From positions 1,612,001 to 1,676,000 of the forward strand of contig NZ_JAHVAO010000001.1 in assembly GCF_019264345.1 (NCBI RefSeq): 64,000 nt of DNA, read 5' to 3'. The stretch comes from Marinobacter arenosus (GTDB taxonomy: Bacteria; Pseudomonadota; Gammaproteobacteria; Pseudomonadales; Oleiphilaceae). Position numbers and translations under genes: made by a program. This document shows positions 36,585-45,608 of this stretch, in pieces (the stretch's first letter is position 1; each line of letters starts with the position of its first letter). The notes beneath the pieces are model-generated. The model was given only the letters and a program-made list of their open reading frames with translations. It was not told the DNA's origin and did no database searches.

Positions 36585-38279
36585 TCAGGGCGGCCCCACC
36601 TCACACGCCAGCACCAGGGCCCAGAATTCCGAGAAATCGTTGACCACCACATCCGGCTTGTCGGGGTGCTTGTGGGTACCGGGAAAAATCCGGTTCAACC
36701 AGGGTAGGTCCCACTGGGCGCCGTTGAAGAACACCGAGGTCATCCCCGCCCGCTTGGCGGCAATCACATCGGTCGTGCTGTCGCCGACGTACCAGACACT
36801 CGGGTCCGGCGGATAGTCCAGTTTCTGCACCGCCAGCAGTAGCTGGTCCGGATGGGGTTTCCGCAGCGGCGTATCGTCGCCGCACACGTCCACATCGAAC
36901 AGCTCCGTCCAGCCAGTCTCTTCGACCGCCGCCAGTTCGTGCTCGAAAAATTCGCGATCCCGGTTGGTGATCACCCCGACCTGCATGTGCAGCCGCCGCA
37001 GCCCTTCGAGCACGTCCCGCACCCGGGGCTCGAAGGCTTTCACGGTGCCGTAGTGATTGCGGTAGTGATAGTTAAACGCCCGGTGGGCAACCTGTTTGGA
37101 CGCCTGGTCGTCACCGAACAGCACCTCGAAGATATCGGTCCGCGAGATCTTGCGGTCGGCCTTTACCTTGGGATGGAGGCGGGCAAACTCCCGGACATAG
37201 GCCACCAGCCGGGCATCCTCCGGGGTCTTGCTGTCCTCGGGTGACACCATGCGGTCCATCAGGTCCAGTTTGTGGAAGTCCGGCAGCATGTCATCCACGG
37301 CGTGGTACATGGCGTCCAGCGTGTCGACGAGGGTCGCGTGCCAGTCGAACAGCACCACCGAGGGCCGGATAAGCTTGACCACGGCAGGGTGCCAGTCCGC
37401 CTCCACCCGTGGCGTGGGCCGCTGGGGCGGCGGGAAGGGTTTCGGTCGTACTTCCGCCGGTGCCTGGCGAAAGGCATCCGGATTCTCCCGTTCCAGCAGC
37501 GCGAGCAGGTCCAGCAGGTCCTCGAAGCTGTCGAGAATGGCCGACGGAGCATCGCGAAAGGAAAACCAGCTGTTGATCCGGTCCGGTTCCCAGCAGGCCC
37601 CGTTATAGAACACACCGGCCACCCCCGCCTTGTTCGCGGTCAGCATGTCGACGTAGCTGTCCCCGACGTACCAGGCCCGCTCATCAACGGGTAGCCCCAG
37701 CTTTTCCAGCGTCTTGAGGATGACCTCCGGGTCCGGCTTGTACTCGGTGACATCGTCGGCACAGACCGTCGCATCGAACAAATGCTGCCAGCGGCCTTCG
37801 TCCACCGTGACGATTTCCCTATCCAGGAACTCCCGGTTGCGGTTGGTGGAAACCGCCAGTTTGATGCCCATGGCCTTGAGCGCGGACAGGTACTCATAGG
37901 CGCCGGGCTGAAAGGGCCTGACCTTGCCGAAATAACGGCGGTAGGCCTCATTGTAGGCGTTATGGGCGATCAGTTTGGCATCCCGGTCATCACCAAAGAT
38001 GGCATTGAAGATGTCGGTACGGGACACTCGGCGCTCGGCAAGGATCCGCGGGTGCAGGCGCCGGAAAATCCGGATGTAGCGCACCAGCCGGGCATCGTCC
38101 GCGGTTCGGCATTTGTCTTCGGGGAGCAGCCGATCCACCAGGTTCAGCTCTTCCAGCTGCGGCAGCATGTCCTCCATGGCACTGAACATGGCATCGTGGG
38201 TGTCCACCAGGGTGCCATGCCAATCAAAAATCAGCACCGAAGGCGCCGCTATGGCATCGTCGAATCGCGCCATCCACAT
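36585..38279 (-). CDS. Tandem HAD-superfamily hydrolase (two fused HAD domains)
   Basis: The 564-aa protein contains two similar HAD domains (about 10-235 and 300-540) joined by a Pro-rich linker (PKPFPPPQRPTPR). Domain 1 has IFDWHGTLVD (Asp19, His21), STNRNREF, KPDP and YVGDSYVDM; domain 2 has LFDWHATLVD (Asp312, His314), TNRDREF, KPHP and YVGDSTTDV. In classical HAD phosphatases the second residue after the nucleophile is Asp; here it is His in both halves. All other catalytic motifs are kept, so both halves look active with altered chemistry. It is not in an obvious operon. Confidence 0.85.
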   Translation of the reverse strand: MWMARFDDAIAAPSVLIFDWHGTLVDTHDAMFSAMEDMLPQLEELNLVDRLLPEDKCRTADDARLVRYIRIFRRLHPRILAERRVSRTDIFNAIFGDDRDAKLIAHNAYNEAYRRYFGKVRPFQPGAYEYLSALKAMGIKLAVSTNRNREFLDREIVTVDEGRWQHLFDATVCADDVTEYKPDPEVILKTLEKLGLPVDERAWYVGDSYVDMLTANKAGVAGVFYNGACWEPDRINSWFSFRDAPSAILDSFEDLLDLLALLERENPDAFRQAPAEVRPKPFPPPQRPTPRVEADWHPAVVKLIRPSVVLFDWHATLVDTLDAMYHAVDDMLPDFHKLDLMDRMVSPEDSKTPEDARLVAYVREFARLHPKVKADRKISRTDIFEVLFGDDQASKQVAHRAFNYHYRNHYGTVKAFEPRVRDVLEGLRRLHMQVGVITNRDREFFEHELAAVEETGWTELFDVDVCGDDTPLRKPHPDQLLLAVQKLDYPPDPSVWYVGDSTTDVIAAKRAGMTSVFFNGAQWDLPWLNRIFPGTHKHPDKPDVVVNDFSEFWALVLACEVGPP

Positions 38280-38401
38280 TCTCCGTCAGGAAACCTGTTT
38301 GAACCGGTCTTGAAATCCTCCGCCATGCCGGTAAGACTCGACGGGGTCTAACAAAAAAGATAAACGCTGTTTCCCGTACTTGCACATAAAGAGTGCTTTC
38401 C

Positions 38402-39244
38402 ATGTCTGCCGCCAGCTACCTGCTGCCTTACGATTTCTCTCCACTCACGGTGCTCAGCTTCGCACTGGCGCTGGGGCTCTACGGGGTGGCGCTGCAGCGA
38501 CTTCCGGAGGCCGATCGACCGGGCCCTGGCCGAATCATTGCGTTCGTGGCGGGGGTATTGCTGTGTTACGGCGCAATGCAGACCCGGTTCGACTACTACT
38601 CCCAGTACATGTTTTTTGTCCATCGCGGCCAGCACCTGATTCTGCATCACCTGGGCCCAATCCTGATCGCGCTGTCCAACCCGCTGCCGGTCCTGCGGTA
38701 CTGGCACCGCGCGCTCGGTTCCGGCGGTCGCCGAATGCTCAGGCCACTCGGGCTGGTGTACCGGATACTGCAGCAACCGGCCATTGCCTCGATTCTGTTC
38801 GTCGGACTGATCTACTTCTGGCTCTGGCCCCCCATCCATTTCGACGCCATGTTAAGCCGCCAGCTCTATTGGCTGATGAACTGGAGCATGCTGCTGGACG
38901 GCCTGCTTTTCTGGTGGCTAATCTTCGACGCCCGGTCCCCGGCGGTCAGCACCGCCCTCGGTTATGGCAAACGAATCCTGTTGCTGGCATTGGTGGCAAT
39001 CCCACAAATGATCCTGGGCGCCTGGATCGTGTTCTCCCGGGGCATGGTGTACGACGTGTACGAGGTCTGTGGCCGGGCCTGGCCGATGCCACCGGAAACC
39101 GACCAGCTGCTGGGCGGGTTACTGACCTGGATTCCACCGGCAATGATGAGCATCCTCGGCATCCTGATCATTCTTCGCCGGGCCATGCATGAGGATGGCA
39201 AATTCACCAGCCGTAAGACCGTAACGGAAGGGCCAGCATCATGA
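38402..39244 (+). CDS. CtaG-like (caa3 type) cytochrome oxidase assembly membrane protein
   Basis: The 280-aa protein has about seven hydrophobic helices and the caa3_CtaG landmarks YMFFVHRGQHLILHHLGPIL and LLGGLLTWIPPAM. Histidines here are thought to bind copper. It helps assemble cytochrome c oxidases. I prefer the ATG at 38402 over a GTG at 38393. Its stop region overlaps the start of the Sco gene by four bases, so both act together in copper delivery to an oxidase. No oxidase subunit genes are in the window. Confidence 0.8.
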   Translation: MSAASYLLPYDFSPLTVLSFALALGLYGVALQRLPEADRPGPGRIIAFVAGVLLCYGAMQTRFDYYSQYMFFVHRGQHLILHHLGPILIALSNPLPVLRYWHRALGSGGRRMLRPLGLVYRILQQPAIASILFVGLIYFWLWPPIHFDAMLSRQLYWLMNWSMLLDGLLFWWLIFDARSPAVSTALGYGKRILLLALVAIPQMILGAWIVFSRGMVYDVYEVCGRAWPMPPETDQLLGGLLTWIPPAMMSILGILIILRRAMHEDGKFTSRKTVTEGPAS

Positions 39245-39852
39245 GACAGTTCCTCACTCCCCGTAACCGGATGGCCGTGCTGGCAATACTGGCGCTCCTG
39301 CTCGTCCTGCAAGGCTGCTCCGACCGCAACGCCGACTGGCATGGCAAGGACGTCAGCGGCCTGATGCCCGACCTCGAATTCCGGCTGACCGGCACCTCGG
39401 GCGAGACGGTGACCGAAGCCGATACGGACGGCCAGATACGCCTGGTATATTTTGGCTTCACCGCCTGCCCGGATGTCTGCCCGACCACACTGGGCAGCCT
39501 CGGCACGGCCATCGGACAGATGCCCGAGGACCTTCAGAACCGGGTAACCACCCTGTTTGTCAGCGTGGACCCGCGACGGGACACACCGAAACGGATTGCC
39601 AGCTACGTGGATTTCTTCGGCGCCAACATTATCGGCATGACCGCGGAAGAACCCGCCCTGCGGGATCTGACCAAGCGTTATCGCACCACCTTCGGCTACG
39701 ACGAGCCGGACGCCGAGGGCAACTACCAGGTATCCCACAGCGCGGCGGTGTATGTGTTTGACGGAGCCGGAAACGCCCGCCTGCTGTTTCGCCCGGGCCT
39801 GACACCCCGGATGATGAGCGAGGATCTGACCGCCCTGGCCCGCGAAAGCTGA
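39241..39852 (+). CDS. SCO1/SenC-type copper chaperone
   Basis: The 203-aa lipoprotein-like protein has a signal with Cys25 (LVLQGCSDR), a thioredoxin-like fold with the copper-binding CPDVCP and the conserved His in [11 protein letters not shown]. Sco proteins insert copper in the CuA centre of cytochrome c oxidase. It overlaps the upstream CtaG-like gene by four bases (ATGA), suggesting coupled translation. Confidence 0.92.
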   Translation: MRQFLTPRNRMAVLAILALLLVLQGCSDRNADWHGKDVSGLMPDLEFRLTGTSGETVTEADTDGQIRLVYFGFTACPDVCPTTLGSLGTAIGQMPEDLQNRVTTLFVSVDPRRDTPKRIASYVDFFGANIIGMTAEEPALRDLTKRYRTTFGYDEPDAEGNYQVSHSAAVYVFDGAGNARLLFRPGLTPRMMSEDLTALARES

Positions 39853-39910
39853 TCCTGACCGGCACCGATACCGTATTTGTGGGCTACTGACAGGAGATCC
39901 GGCCCGCACC

Positions 39911-40054
39911 ATGCACAAGAAACCGCATCTGCCCTCGAAAATCTGCCCGGTCTGCCAGCGTCCCTTTACCTGGCGCAAGAAATGGGCGAAGGACTGGGAC
40001 ACCGTTCGCTATTGCAGCGAACGCTGCCGACGAAACCGGAGTAGCTCACCATGA
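39911..40054 (+). CDS. DUF2256 small zinc-ribbon-like protein
   Basis: The 47-aa protein begins [20 protein letters not shown] and has CPVC and CSERC, four cysteines in a zinc-finger pattern, within a Trp/Arg-rich basic sequence ([10 protein letters not shown]). This is DUF2256. In many proteobacteria this gene is next to photolyase/cryptochrome genes, and here its TGA overlaps the ATG of such a gene (ATGA). It is very likely co-translated with it. Function unknown. Confidence 0.85.
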   Translation: MHKKPHLPSKICPVCQRPFTWRKKWAKDWDTVRYCSERCRRNRSSSP

Positions 40055-41574
40055 CCACCGTCGTCTGGTACAAACGCGATCTGCGCACCCGCGATCATGG
40101 GCCCTTGAGCGCTGCGGCGGAACTCGGTGAACCGGTCATTCCACTGTACGTGGTCGAGCCGGGCTACTGGCAACTTCCGGACACCTCGGCCCGGCAATGG
40201 CACTTCATTGAAGACTCGCTGGCAGACCTGCGACGCCAGCTCCGGCGCATCGGCAGCGATCTGCTGGTGATGCATGGGTCGGTAAACGACGCCCTCGGCC
40301 GGCTGGCAGCCGCGTACCCCATCAAGCGGGTGTTTTGCCACCAGGAAACCGGAGGTCAATGGACCTTTGAAAGGGATAACAATGTGATCGGCTGGTGCCA
40401 GGAACGGAGCATCGAATTCCGGGAGTGGCAGCAGTTTGGGGTGGTTCGACGGCTTCAGGATCGGGATCTCTGGGACCAGGCATGGTCTGCGGTGATGCGT
40501 GCGAAACCACCGGCCGTTCCGGAACGGCTGATCATGCCCGCCGACCTCGCCCGTCTGGGGACTGTCATCACCACGCCACCCACTCAGCAGGCCGGGCCCT
40601 GCCCCGATCGTCAGGCCGGTGGCAGTCAGCGGGGCGAGAAACTCCTGGCCTCGTTTCTGGAGCGTCGCTGTGTCGGCTACCAGTACAACATCTCCAGCCC
40701 GGTCAGTGCCGTGCGGGCGTGTTCTCGCCTCAGCCCACACCTTGCCTACGGCACCGTCAGTCTCAGGGAGGTCTATCAGAGCGCCAAGGCGACCGGGCAA
40801 CATTCAAACAGCCTGCCGCGAAAAAAACGCAGCCTGACCAGTTTTCGCTCGCGACTGCACTGGCACTGCCACTTCATCCAGAAACTGGAAGACGAACCGG
40901 AACTGGAATTCCGGGCCATGCACCGGGAACTGGAAGGGCTGAAGTCAGGCCCCGGCGATTCCGAACGGCTGCAACGTTGGCAGGAAGGCCAAACTGGCTG
41001 GCCACTGGTGGACGCCTGCATGCGCGCACTCCACCTCACCGGCTGGATCAATTTCCGCATGCGGGCGATGCTGATGGCCGTTGCCAGCTACCAGCTCTGG
41101 CTGCACTGGCGCAACCCGGCCCTGCACCTGGCCCGACAGTTCACCGATTTCGAGCCTGGCATCCACTACCCCCAGGCACAAATGCAGTCGGGGCTGACCG
41201 GCATCAACGCCCTGCGCATCTACAACCCGGTGCTGCAGAGCCAGAAGCTGGACCCCGAGGGCGAATTCATCCGGCGCTGGATCCCGGAACTTCAGGGCGT
41301 TCCGGTGGATCTGGTGCATACGCCCTGGCTGATGACCCCCGCCCAAAAGGAGCGCTATGGCGGCAACACCTATATCAGCCCGGTGTGCGACCACGAGCAC
41401 GCCGCCCGGGCCGCGCGCAAGGCCATCGGAGAGTTTCGCAAACAGCACGTGTCGGCCCGGGAAACCGACCGGGTCCTGCACCGCCATGGCAGCCGTAAGG
41501 GTCCCGTTCAGCGCAGGCCCGCCACGCCATCCCGGGAATCACCCCCCGACTCGCAATTGTCGCTGTTTGACTGA
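40051..41574 (+). CDS. Cryptochrome/deoxyribodipyrimidine photolyase family protein
   Basis: The 507-aa protein starts [18 protein letters not shown], the N-terminal antenna domain of photolyases, and has the FAD-binding catalytic region with [34 protein letters not shown] and [20 protein letters not shown]. These are FAD-type photolyase motifs; the length fits the 6-4/CPD or DASH-like group, which I cannot separate by eye. The C-terminal tail ([20 protein letters not shown]) is basic and probably disordered. It overlaps DUF2256. A second photolyase-like gene of a different subfamily is at 26925. Confidence 0.88.
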   Translation: MTTVVWYKRDLRTRDHGPLSAAAELGEPVIPLYVVEPGYWQLPDTSARQWHFIEDSLADLRRQLRRIGSDLLVMHGSVNDALGRLAAAYPIKRVFCHQETGGQWTFERDNNVIGWCQERSIEFREWQQFGVVRRLQDRDLWDQAWSAVMRAKPPAVPERLIMPADLARLGTVITTPPTQQAGPCPDRQAGGSQRGEKLLASFLERRCVGYQYNISSPVSAVRACSRLSPHLAYGTVSLREVYQSAKATGQHSNSLPRKKRSLTSFRSRLHWHCHFIQKLEDEPELEFRAMHRELEGLKSGPGDSERLQRWQEGQTGWPLVDACMRALHLTGWINFRMRAMLMAVASYQLWLHWRNPALHLARQFTDFEPGIHYPQAQMQSGLTGINALRIYNPVLQSQKLDPEGEFIRRWIPELQGVPVDLVHTPWLMTPAQKERYGGNTYISPVCDHEHAARAARKAIGEFRKQHVSARETDRVLHRHGSRKGPVQRRPATPSRESPPDSQLSLFD

Positions 41575-41619
41575 CCCCCTTCCCTGGGGTGGCTCAAACC
41601 GAAGGATCCGGACCGACGA

Positions 41620-42129
41620 TCAGTTCTGGTTGCGCTGCTGCTGGTGCCGGAACATCTGCTCCATCATCAACTGCATCTGGTCCATTCGGTCTTCCATCAT
41701 CCGCATGCGCTGGTCAACGGTGCCCTTGTCAGCATTCGCGGAGCGATCACCCGACTGGTTGTTCATCATGCCCTGACCCTGATTGCCGCCCATCATTCCC
41801 TGGCTGCCGCCGCCCATCATTCCCTGGCTGCCGCCGCCCATCATCCCGGGGCCCATCATGCCCTGATGCATCAGTTCCATCTGTTCTTCCATGGCCTCCC
41901 AATGCTCCTCCATCAGGCGCTGACGCTCGGCCGGAGAGCCAGCATCCGGAACCTGCTGCATCATGTTGTCCATCCTCGACCAGTTCTGGTGCATCTGGTC
42001 CATCTGCTCCTGATTCATCATCATGCCGGGCCCATGGCCCGTGGACGGACCATCACTGCCGTGAGCAAAGGCCCATACCGGGGCGGCCACCAGAACACCG
42101 ATTGCCAAAAACTTTGTTGCGGAACGCAT
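41620..42129 (-). CDS. Met/Gln-rich periplasmic protein with GGGSQGMM repeats
   Basis: The 169-aa protein has a signal peptide (cleaved near VWAFA), then a very Met-rich mature chain with tandem GMMGGGSQ units (near 90-112) and many MDQM pairs. Met-rich sequences of this type bind copper or other soft metals in the periplasm. It is divergent from the CadR-type regulator gene, so it may belong to the same metal-response locus; this is an inference. Tandem repeat units may vary in number. Confidence 0.7.
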   Translation of the reverse strand: MRSATKFLAIGVLVAAPVWAFAHGSDGPSTGHGPGMMMNQEQMDQMHQNWSRMDNMMQQVPDAGSPAERQRLMEEHWEAMEEQMELMHQGMMGPGMMGGGSQGMMGGGSQGMMGGNQGQGMMNNQSGDRSANADKGTVDQRMRMMEDRMDQMQLMMEQMFRHQQQRNQN

Positions 42130-42390
42130 GTTGAATCTCCTTGTTCACCATTGTCGGTTACTCATCAACATTAAAGACCTCATGTCTGAACCGAAACTGA
42201 ATTTCCGGGGCAGATTGATCCAGGTTTGATCTGTGTCAGTTATGCACAGTTCAGCGCTGCCCCACGCCGAATGTCGGGCCACGCGCAGGCGTGTTTATTG
42301 TCGTGGCAGGCACGGAACGCTATGGTGGAAGACCCTGCTCCCGGCGCAGCCTGGAGCCCCAACCACTGCACAAGCGAGATCGGACAGGCT

Positions 42391-42849
42391 ATGAAGATCG
42401 GCGAAATCTCGAGGCAGGCCAGTATCCCCGTGGAAACCGTCCGCTACTATGAAAAGATCGGCCTGCTTCCGGAACCTGACCGCACCGCCAGCGGCTACCG
42501 CTCCTATCGTCAGGCTCACCTGGATCGTCTGCTGTTCATCAAACGCTGCCGCAGCCTGGATATGGCCCAGGACGAAATCCGCGAACTGATCCGATTGGCG
42601 GAGAATCCGGAGGCCGATTGCAGCGGCGTGGACGCCTTGCTGGCGCGGCATCTGAATCACGTTCGCGAGCGTCGGCGGGAACTGGCGAGCCTGGAAGAAA
42701 CGCTGGAAACCCTTCAGAAAGCATGCAGTGAAGGCCGAACCGTCCGTGAATGCGGCATTCTTGGGGGCCTGGCGACAGAACTGGATGACCTCGATACTTC
42801 CGACAAGCACAACCATGTGCCCGGCACCCACGGCCAGGGCCACGGTTGA
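42391..42849 (+). CDS. cadR: CadR/PbrR-type MerR-family metal regulator
   Basis: The 152-aa protein starts MKIGEISRQASIPVETVRYY, a MerR-type helix-turn-helix, followed by a dimerisation coiled coil. Cysteines 77 (DCSGVD), 112 (KACSEG) and 121 (RECGIL) match the ligand positions of CadR/PbrR, and the C-terminus is His-rich (HNHVPGTHGQGHG), as in CadR. It would bind Cd(II), Pb(II) or Zn(II) and activate the pump gene downstream. A longer frame upstream lacks a matching start. Its stop overlaps the -35 of the regulated promoter. Confidence 0.88.
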   Translation: MKIGEISRQASIPVETVRYYEKIGLLPEPDRTASGYRSYRQAHLDRLLFIKRCRSLDMAQDEIRELIRLAENPEADCSGVDALLARHLNHVRERRRELASLEETLETLQKACSEGRTVRECGILGGLATELDDLDTSDKHNHVPGTHGQGHG

Positions 42850-42876
42850 CTCTGTAGTAACTACAGGGTTTTAACT
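42846..42876 (+). promoter_or_regulatory. MerR-type operator and promoter for the cation pump
   Basis: TTGACT (-35, 42846-42851) and TTAACT (-10, 42871-42876) are separated by 19 bases, the long spacing typical of MerR-family promoters, and the spacer contains the dyad CTGTAG...CTACAG. The -35 overlaps the cadR stop codon. The same layout controls cadA in Pseudomonas. Confidence 0.8.
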
Positions 42877-42905
42877 GTAGGAAAACATCATCAGGAGGTT
42901 TTGCC

Positions 42906-43568
42906 ATGGCGTGCAGCTGTTCTGCGCCCGAACCCAAATCCCCGGCTCCCGGTTTCCGCCGCGCCCTCTGGATTGCCCTCTGGGTGAATCTCGCCATGTT
43001 TTTTGTCGAGGGCGTGGCCAGTCTCCAGTCCAACTCGGTGTCCCTGCTTGCCGACGCCATCGATTTTTTCGGCGACAGCGCCAACTACATTCTGTCCCTG
43101 ACGGTACTTTCCATGGGCATGGTCTGGCGCGGTCGCGCCGCGATGATCAAGGGTCTGACCATGGCGACGTTCGGCCTGGTGGTCTGGGCGCGAGCCGTCT
43201 GGCTCGCCCAGAGTGGCATCACCCCAGAGCCCCTGACCATGGGCGCCGTCGGTTTGCTGGCGTTGGCAGCCAACGTTGGCGTCGCCCTGATGCTGTTCAG
43301 GTTCCGGGACGGGGACTCGGACATGCGCTCGGTGTGGCTGTGCAGCCGTAACGACGCCATCGGCAACCTTGCGGTCATGGCGGCGGCATTCGGGGTGTTT
43401 GGCACCGGTAGCGCCTGGCCTGACCTGGTCGTCGCGGCCATTATGGGCACCCTGGCGATAACCGCAGGCATCAGCGTGGTGCGCCATGCCCGGAGCGACA
43501 TCGCCGAGGCGCGCGCAGCAAACGATAGCCGGCCGGCTCCCGCAGGCTCCGCTTCGGGATCTCGTTAG
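42906..43568 (+). CDS. CDF-type cation efflux protein
   Basis: The 220-aa membrane protein starts MACSCSAPEPKSPAPG and has six hydrophobic helices with ADAIDFFGDSANY, where Asp and His-like residues form the CDF metal site, and SRNDAIGN as the second half-site. It lacks the usual C-terminal cytoplasmic domain, making it a short CDF. The regulator and operator upstream suggest export of Cd, Zn or Co. Its stop overlaps the convergent AEC gene by four bases. Confidence 0.8.
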   Translation: MACSCSAPEPKSPAPGFRRALWIALWVNLAMFFVEGVASLQSNSVSLLADAIDFFGDSANYILSLTVLSMGMVWRGRAAMIKGLTMATFGLVVWARAVWLAQSGITPEPLTMGAVGLLALAANVGVALMLFRFRDGDSDMRSVWLCSRNDAIGNLAVMAAAFGVFGTGSAWPDLVVAAIMGTLAITAGISVVRHARSDIAEARAANDSRPAPAGSASGSR

Positions 43569-44482
43569 AACGCGAGCGAGATCATCACCGGAATGAAGAC
43601 CAGGGCAAACAGCGTGGTCAGCAGCACGGTACCGGCGGCCTGCCGGGGCGAGGTATCGAGCAGGGTCGCGATGACCACGGTGTTGGCGGCAATGGGCGTG
43701 ATCGAAATCAGGAACATGGCCTTGTGCACCGCCGGCTCGTAGATACCGAATACGTTGGCATCCAGCCACCAGAACAGAATGGCCACCAGCGGCCAGACCA
43801 CAAACTTGCCGAAAAAGGCCAGGCCGGTGAAGCGGACGTTACCGGCGAGCCCCCGGAAACTGGTGATACTCATGCCAATGATCATCATGCCGAGGACGCT
43901 GTAGGCGCCTCGCAGATTATCGAACAGGGGCACGAACATATCCGGAATCCGGAAACCTGACAGGTTCAGGAGCACGGCCGCCAGGAACGCGTACACCGAG
44001 GGCAGCTTCACCACCCGCCAGAGCGCCGACTTCAGGTCGTAGCGGCCGCGCGCCGCGAGGTAGAACCCCACCGAATTCTCGAACAGGGTGGTGCCCAGCA
44101 TGCAGACAATGTAGAGGCCGAGGCCCTCTTCCCCGAACAGCAACAGGGCCACCGGCACACCGAAGTAGCCGGTATTGCCGGAGCCCACGCACAGGGGAAT
44201 GATGCTGGCACTGCCATCCGTGACCACCCGTCTGGCGAGCTTGAGCTGGACAATACCCAGCACCGATGCAATCCCGAACGTCAGGAAGGGCAGGAATATG
44301 ACTTCCGGAGACAGTGGCGCGGCCATCACGCCCGAGAACACCACCGAGGGTGTCACGATGTACAGCATAATGCCGGCGATGTGCTTGCCACTGGCCTCCA
44401 GGTAGCGCCCTGCCACCCAACCCAGCGCAACGGTCACGTACAGGGGGATCAATTTGATGAACAGTGCCAGCGCAGCGGCCAT
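43565..44482 (-). CDS. AEC family transporter (auxin efflux carrier type)
   Basis: The 305-aa protein has ten hydrophobic helices in two inverted halves and AEC landmarks GNTGYFGVPVALLLFGEEGL and SITPIAANTVVIATLL. Bacterial AEC proteins export or import carboxylates such as malonate; substrate unknown. The gene is convergent with the CDF pump gene. No operon partner is evident. Confidence 0.88.
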   Translation of the reverse strand: MAAALALFIKLIPLYVTVALGWVAGRYLEASGKHIAGIMLYIVTPSVVFSGVMAAPLSPEVIFLPFLTFGIASVLGIVQLKLARRVVTDGSASIIPLCVGSGNTGYFGVPVALLLFGEEGLGLYIVCMLGTTLFENSVGFYLAARGRYDLKSALWRVVKLPSVYAFLAAVLLNLSGFRIPDMFVPLFDNLRGAYSVLGMMIIGMSITSFRGLAGNVRFTGLAFFGKFVVWPLVAILFWWLDANVFGIYEPAVHKAMFLISITPIAANTVVIATLLDTSPRQAAGTVLLTTLFALVFIPVMISLAF

Positions 44483-44685
44483 GGATACTCCGGGCTAGAG
44501 GGGGCGGTCGGACGAAACCGCAAAGTTTAGCGCGATCCCGCGTCGACGGCCATTTCCGGGCCTGTTCGACAGACGGCTTTTCGTCGCAGGCTCAGTCTCT
44601 TACCAGATCGCAATGATCCAGGTCATTTCTGGTTCGGCAGCTCTGCTACCATAATTGCCAGATCGTTCATTACAGGGTTCACGCC

Positions 44686-45396
44686 ATGAACAGCATTCTC
44701 AGGCCGGACGTGTCATCTTCTCCCTGCCTGCTGGGGGACGACAGTGCGGACATCGTTCAGCAGGAAACGGCCCCGGAATCCGAAGCACTGCTACACGGAC
44801 TGGGACGCGTTTTCGGTATTCGCCCCAACGACGATCCGGACGATCCGGATACGCGCCTGCTGGGTGATCTGTCACAACTCTTCGAACGCCACCGGATCGA
44901 TGACGAATCCCCGCTGGAGAAACACGATCGGCCCTGGGGCCGGGTTTACCTGGTTCAGCATGGCCTGCTGCGCCTGTTCCGCGAGTCGCCCAGCGGTAAA
45001 GTCGCCATTCACCATTTCTTTTCCGAGGGCGACCTGGTCTGGCCGGTGTTTGGCCGCACCCGCACGGTGCGCAATACGCTCTGCCTTACCTCAGTCACGC
45101 CGGCGACGCTCTGGGTCGCGGACTTTTCCCAGTTCCGTTCGACCATCCGTGCGCACGGCGAAGGGCTCTGGCCCCGCTTTGCGCTGGCGCTGACCGAGGA
45201 GCTGGCCGAACTCACGAGCATGCGCGAATTCCGCAAACACACCATGCCTGCCCGGGAGCGCTACGAGCTGCTTCTGGACGAGTACCCGGAGCTGGTCAAA
45301 CGCGTGCCGGACAACCAGCTTGCCTCCTGGCTCGGGGTCGTGCCCGCCACCTTTTCCCGCCTGAAAACCGGCACAAAGAAATCGCGACTTCGCTGA
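44686..45396 (+). CDS. Crp/Fnr-family regulator (atypical, no FeS cysteines)
   Basis: The 236-aa protein has a cNMP-binding-like beta roll (about 60-160; VYLVQHGLLRLFRES, IHHFFSEGDLVWPVFG) and a C-terminal helix-turn-helix (NQLASWLGVVPATFSRLKTG). The N-terminal 60 residues are acidic and Pro-rich without the Cys-x2-Cys of Fnr, so it is not an oxygen sensor by FeS. The DNA-recognition helix ends in FSRLKTG, similar to the small YeiL/Crp-like group. Upstream lies ATGATCCAGGTCAT (44612-44625), a weak FNR-like palindrome. Confidence 0.75.
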   Translation: MNSILRPDVSSSPCLLGDDSADIVQQETAPESEALLHGLGRVFGIRPNDDPDDPDTRLLGDLSQLFERHRIDDESPLEKHDRPWGRVYLVQHGLLRLFRESPSGKVAIHHFFSEGDLVWPVFGRTRTVRNTLCLTSVTPATLWVADFSQFRSTIRAHGEGLWPRFALALTEELAELTSMREFRKHTMPARERYELLLDEYPELVKRVPDNQLASWLGVVPATFSRLKTGTKKSRLR

Positions 45397-45414
45397 ACGC
45401 CCACCCAAAAAAAA

Positions 45415-45437
45415 GCAGCAGGGCAATGCCCTGCTGC
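45415..45437. terminator. Hairpin after the Crp/Fnr gene
   Basis: GCAGCAGGGCA and TGCCCTGCTGC form an 11-bp perfect stem. Eight A residues precede it, so on the minus strand it would look like a terminator with a T-tract; on the plus strand it has none. Confidence 0.5.
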
Positions 45438-45608
45438 CTGAAACGCTCAACGCTTTCCTGAGCTAAACTGTAGGCAACAGCCTAAAGAGAAGGGCGCCGG
45501 GGTGAAATTGGAACATTTCCGACAGGTTGTTCAGATTTTCTGAGCATCATCACAGGATGTTCATCTCGCGCTGTTGCGTACACCTGTACGCTCACGTACC
45601 TTACCCCC

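Noticed and set aside
41770..41860. Possible short tandem array resembling CRISPR
   Set aside because: The units are back-to-back codons for GMMGGGSQ in the Met-rich protein gene, with no spacers.
44612..44625. FNR-like palindrome ATGATCCAGGTCAT before the 44686 gene
   Set aside because: It matches only 7 of 10 consensus positions, clearly weaker than the perfect boxes at 46483 and 50991, so it was not annotated separately.
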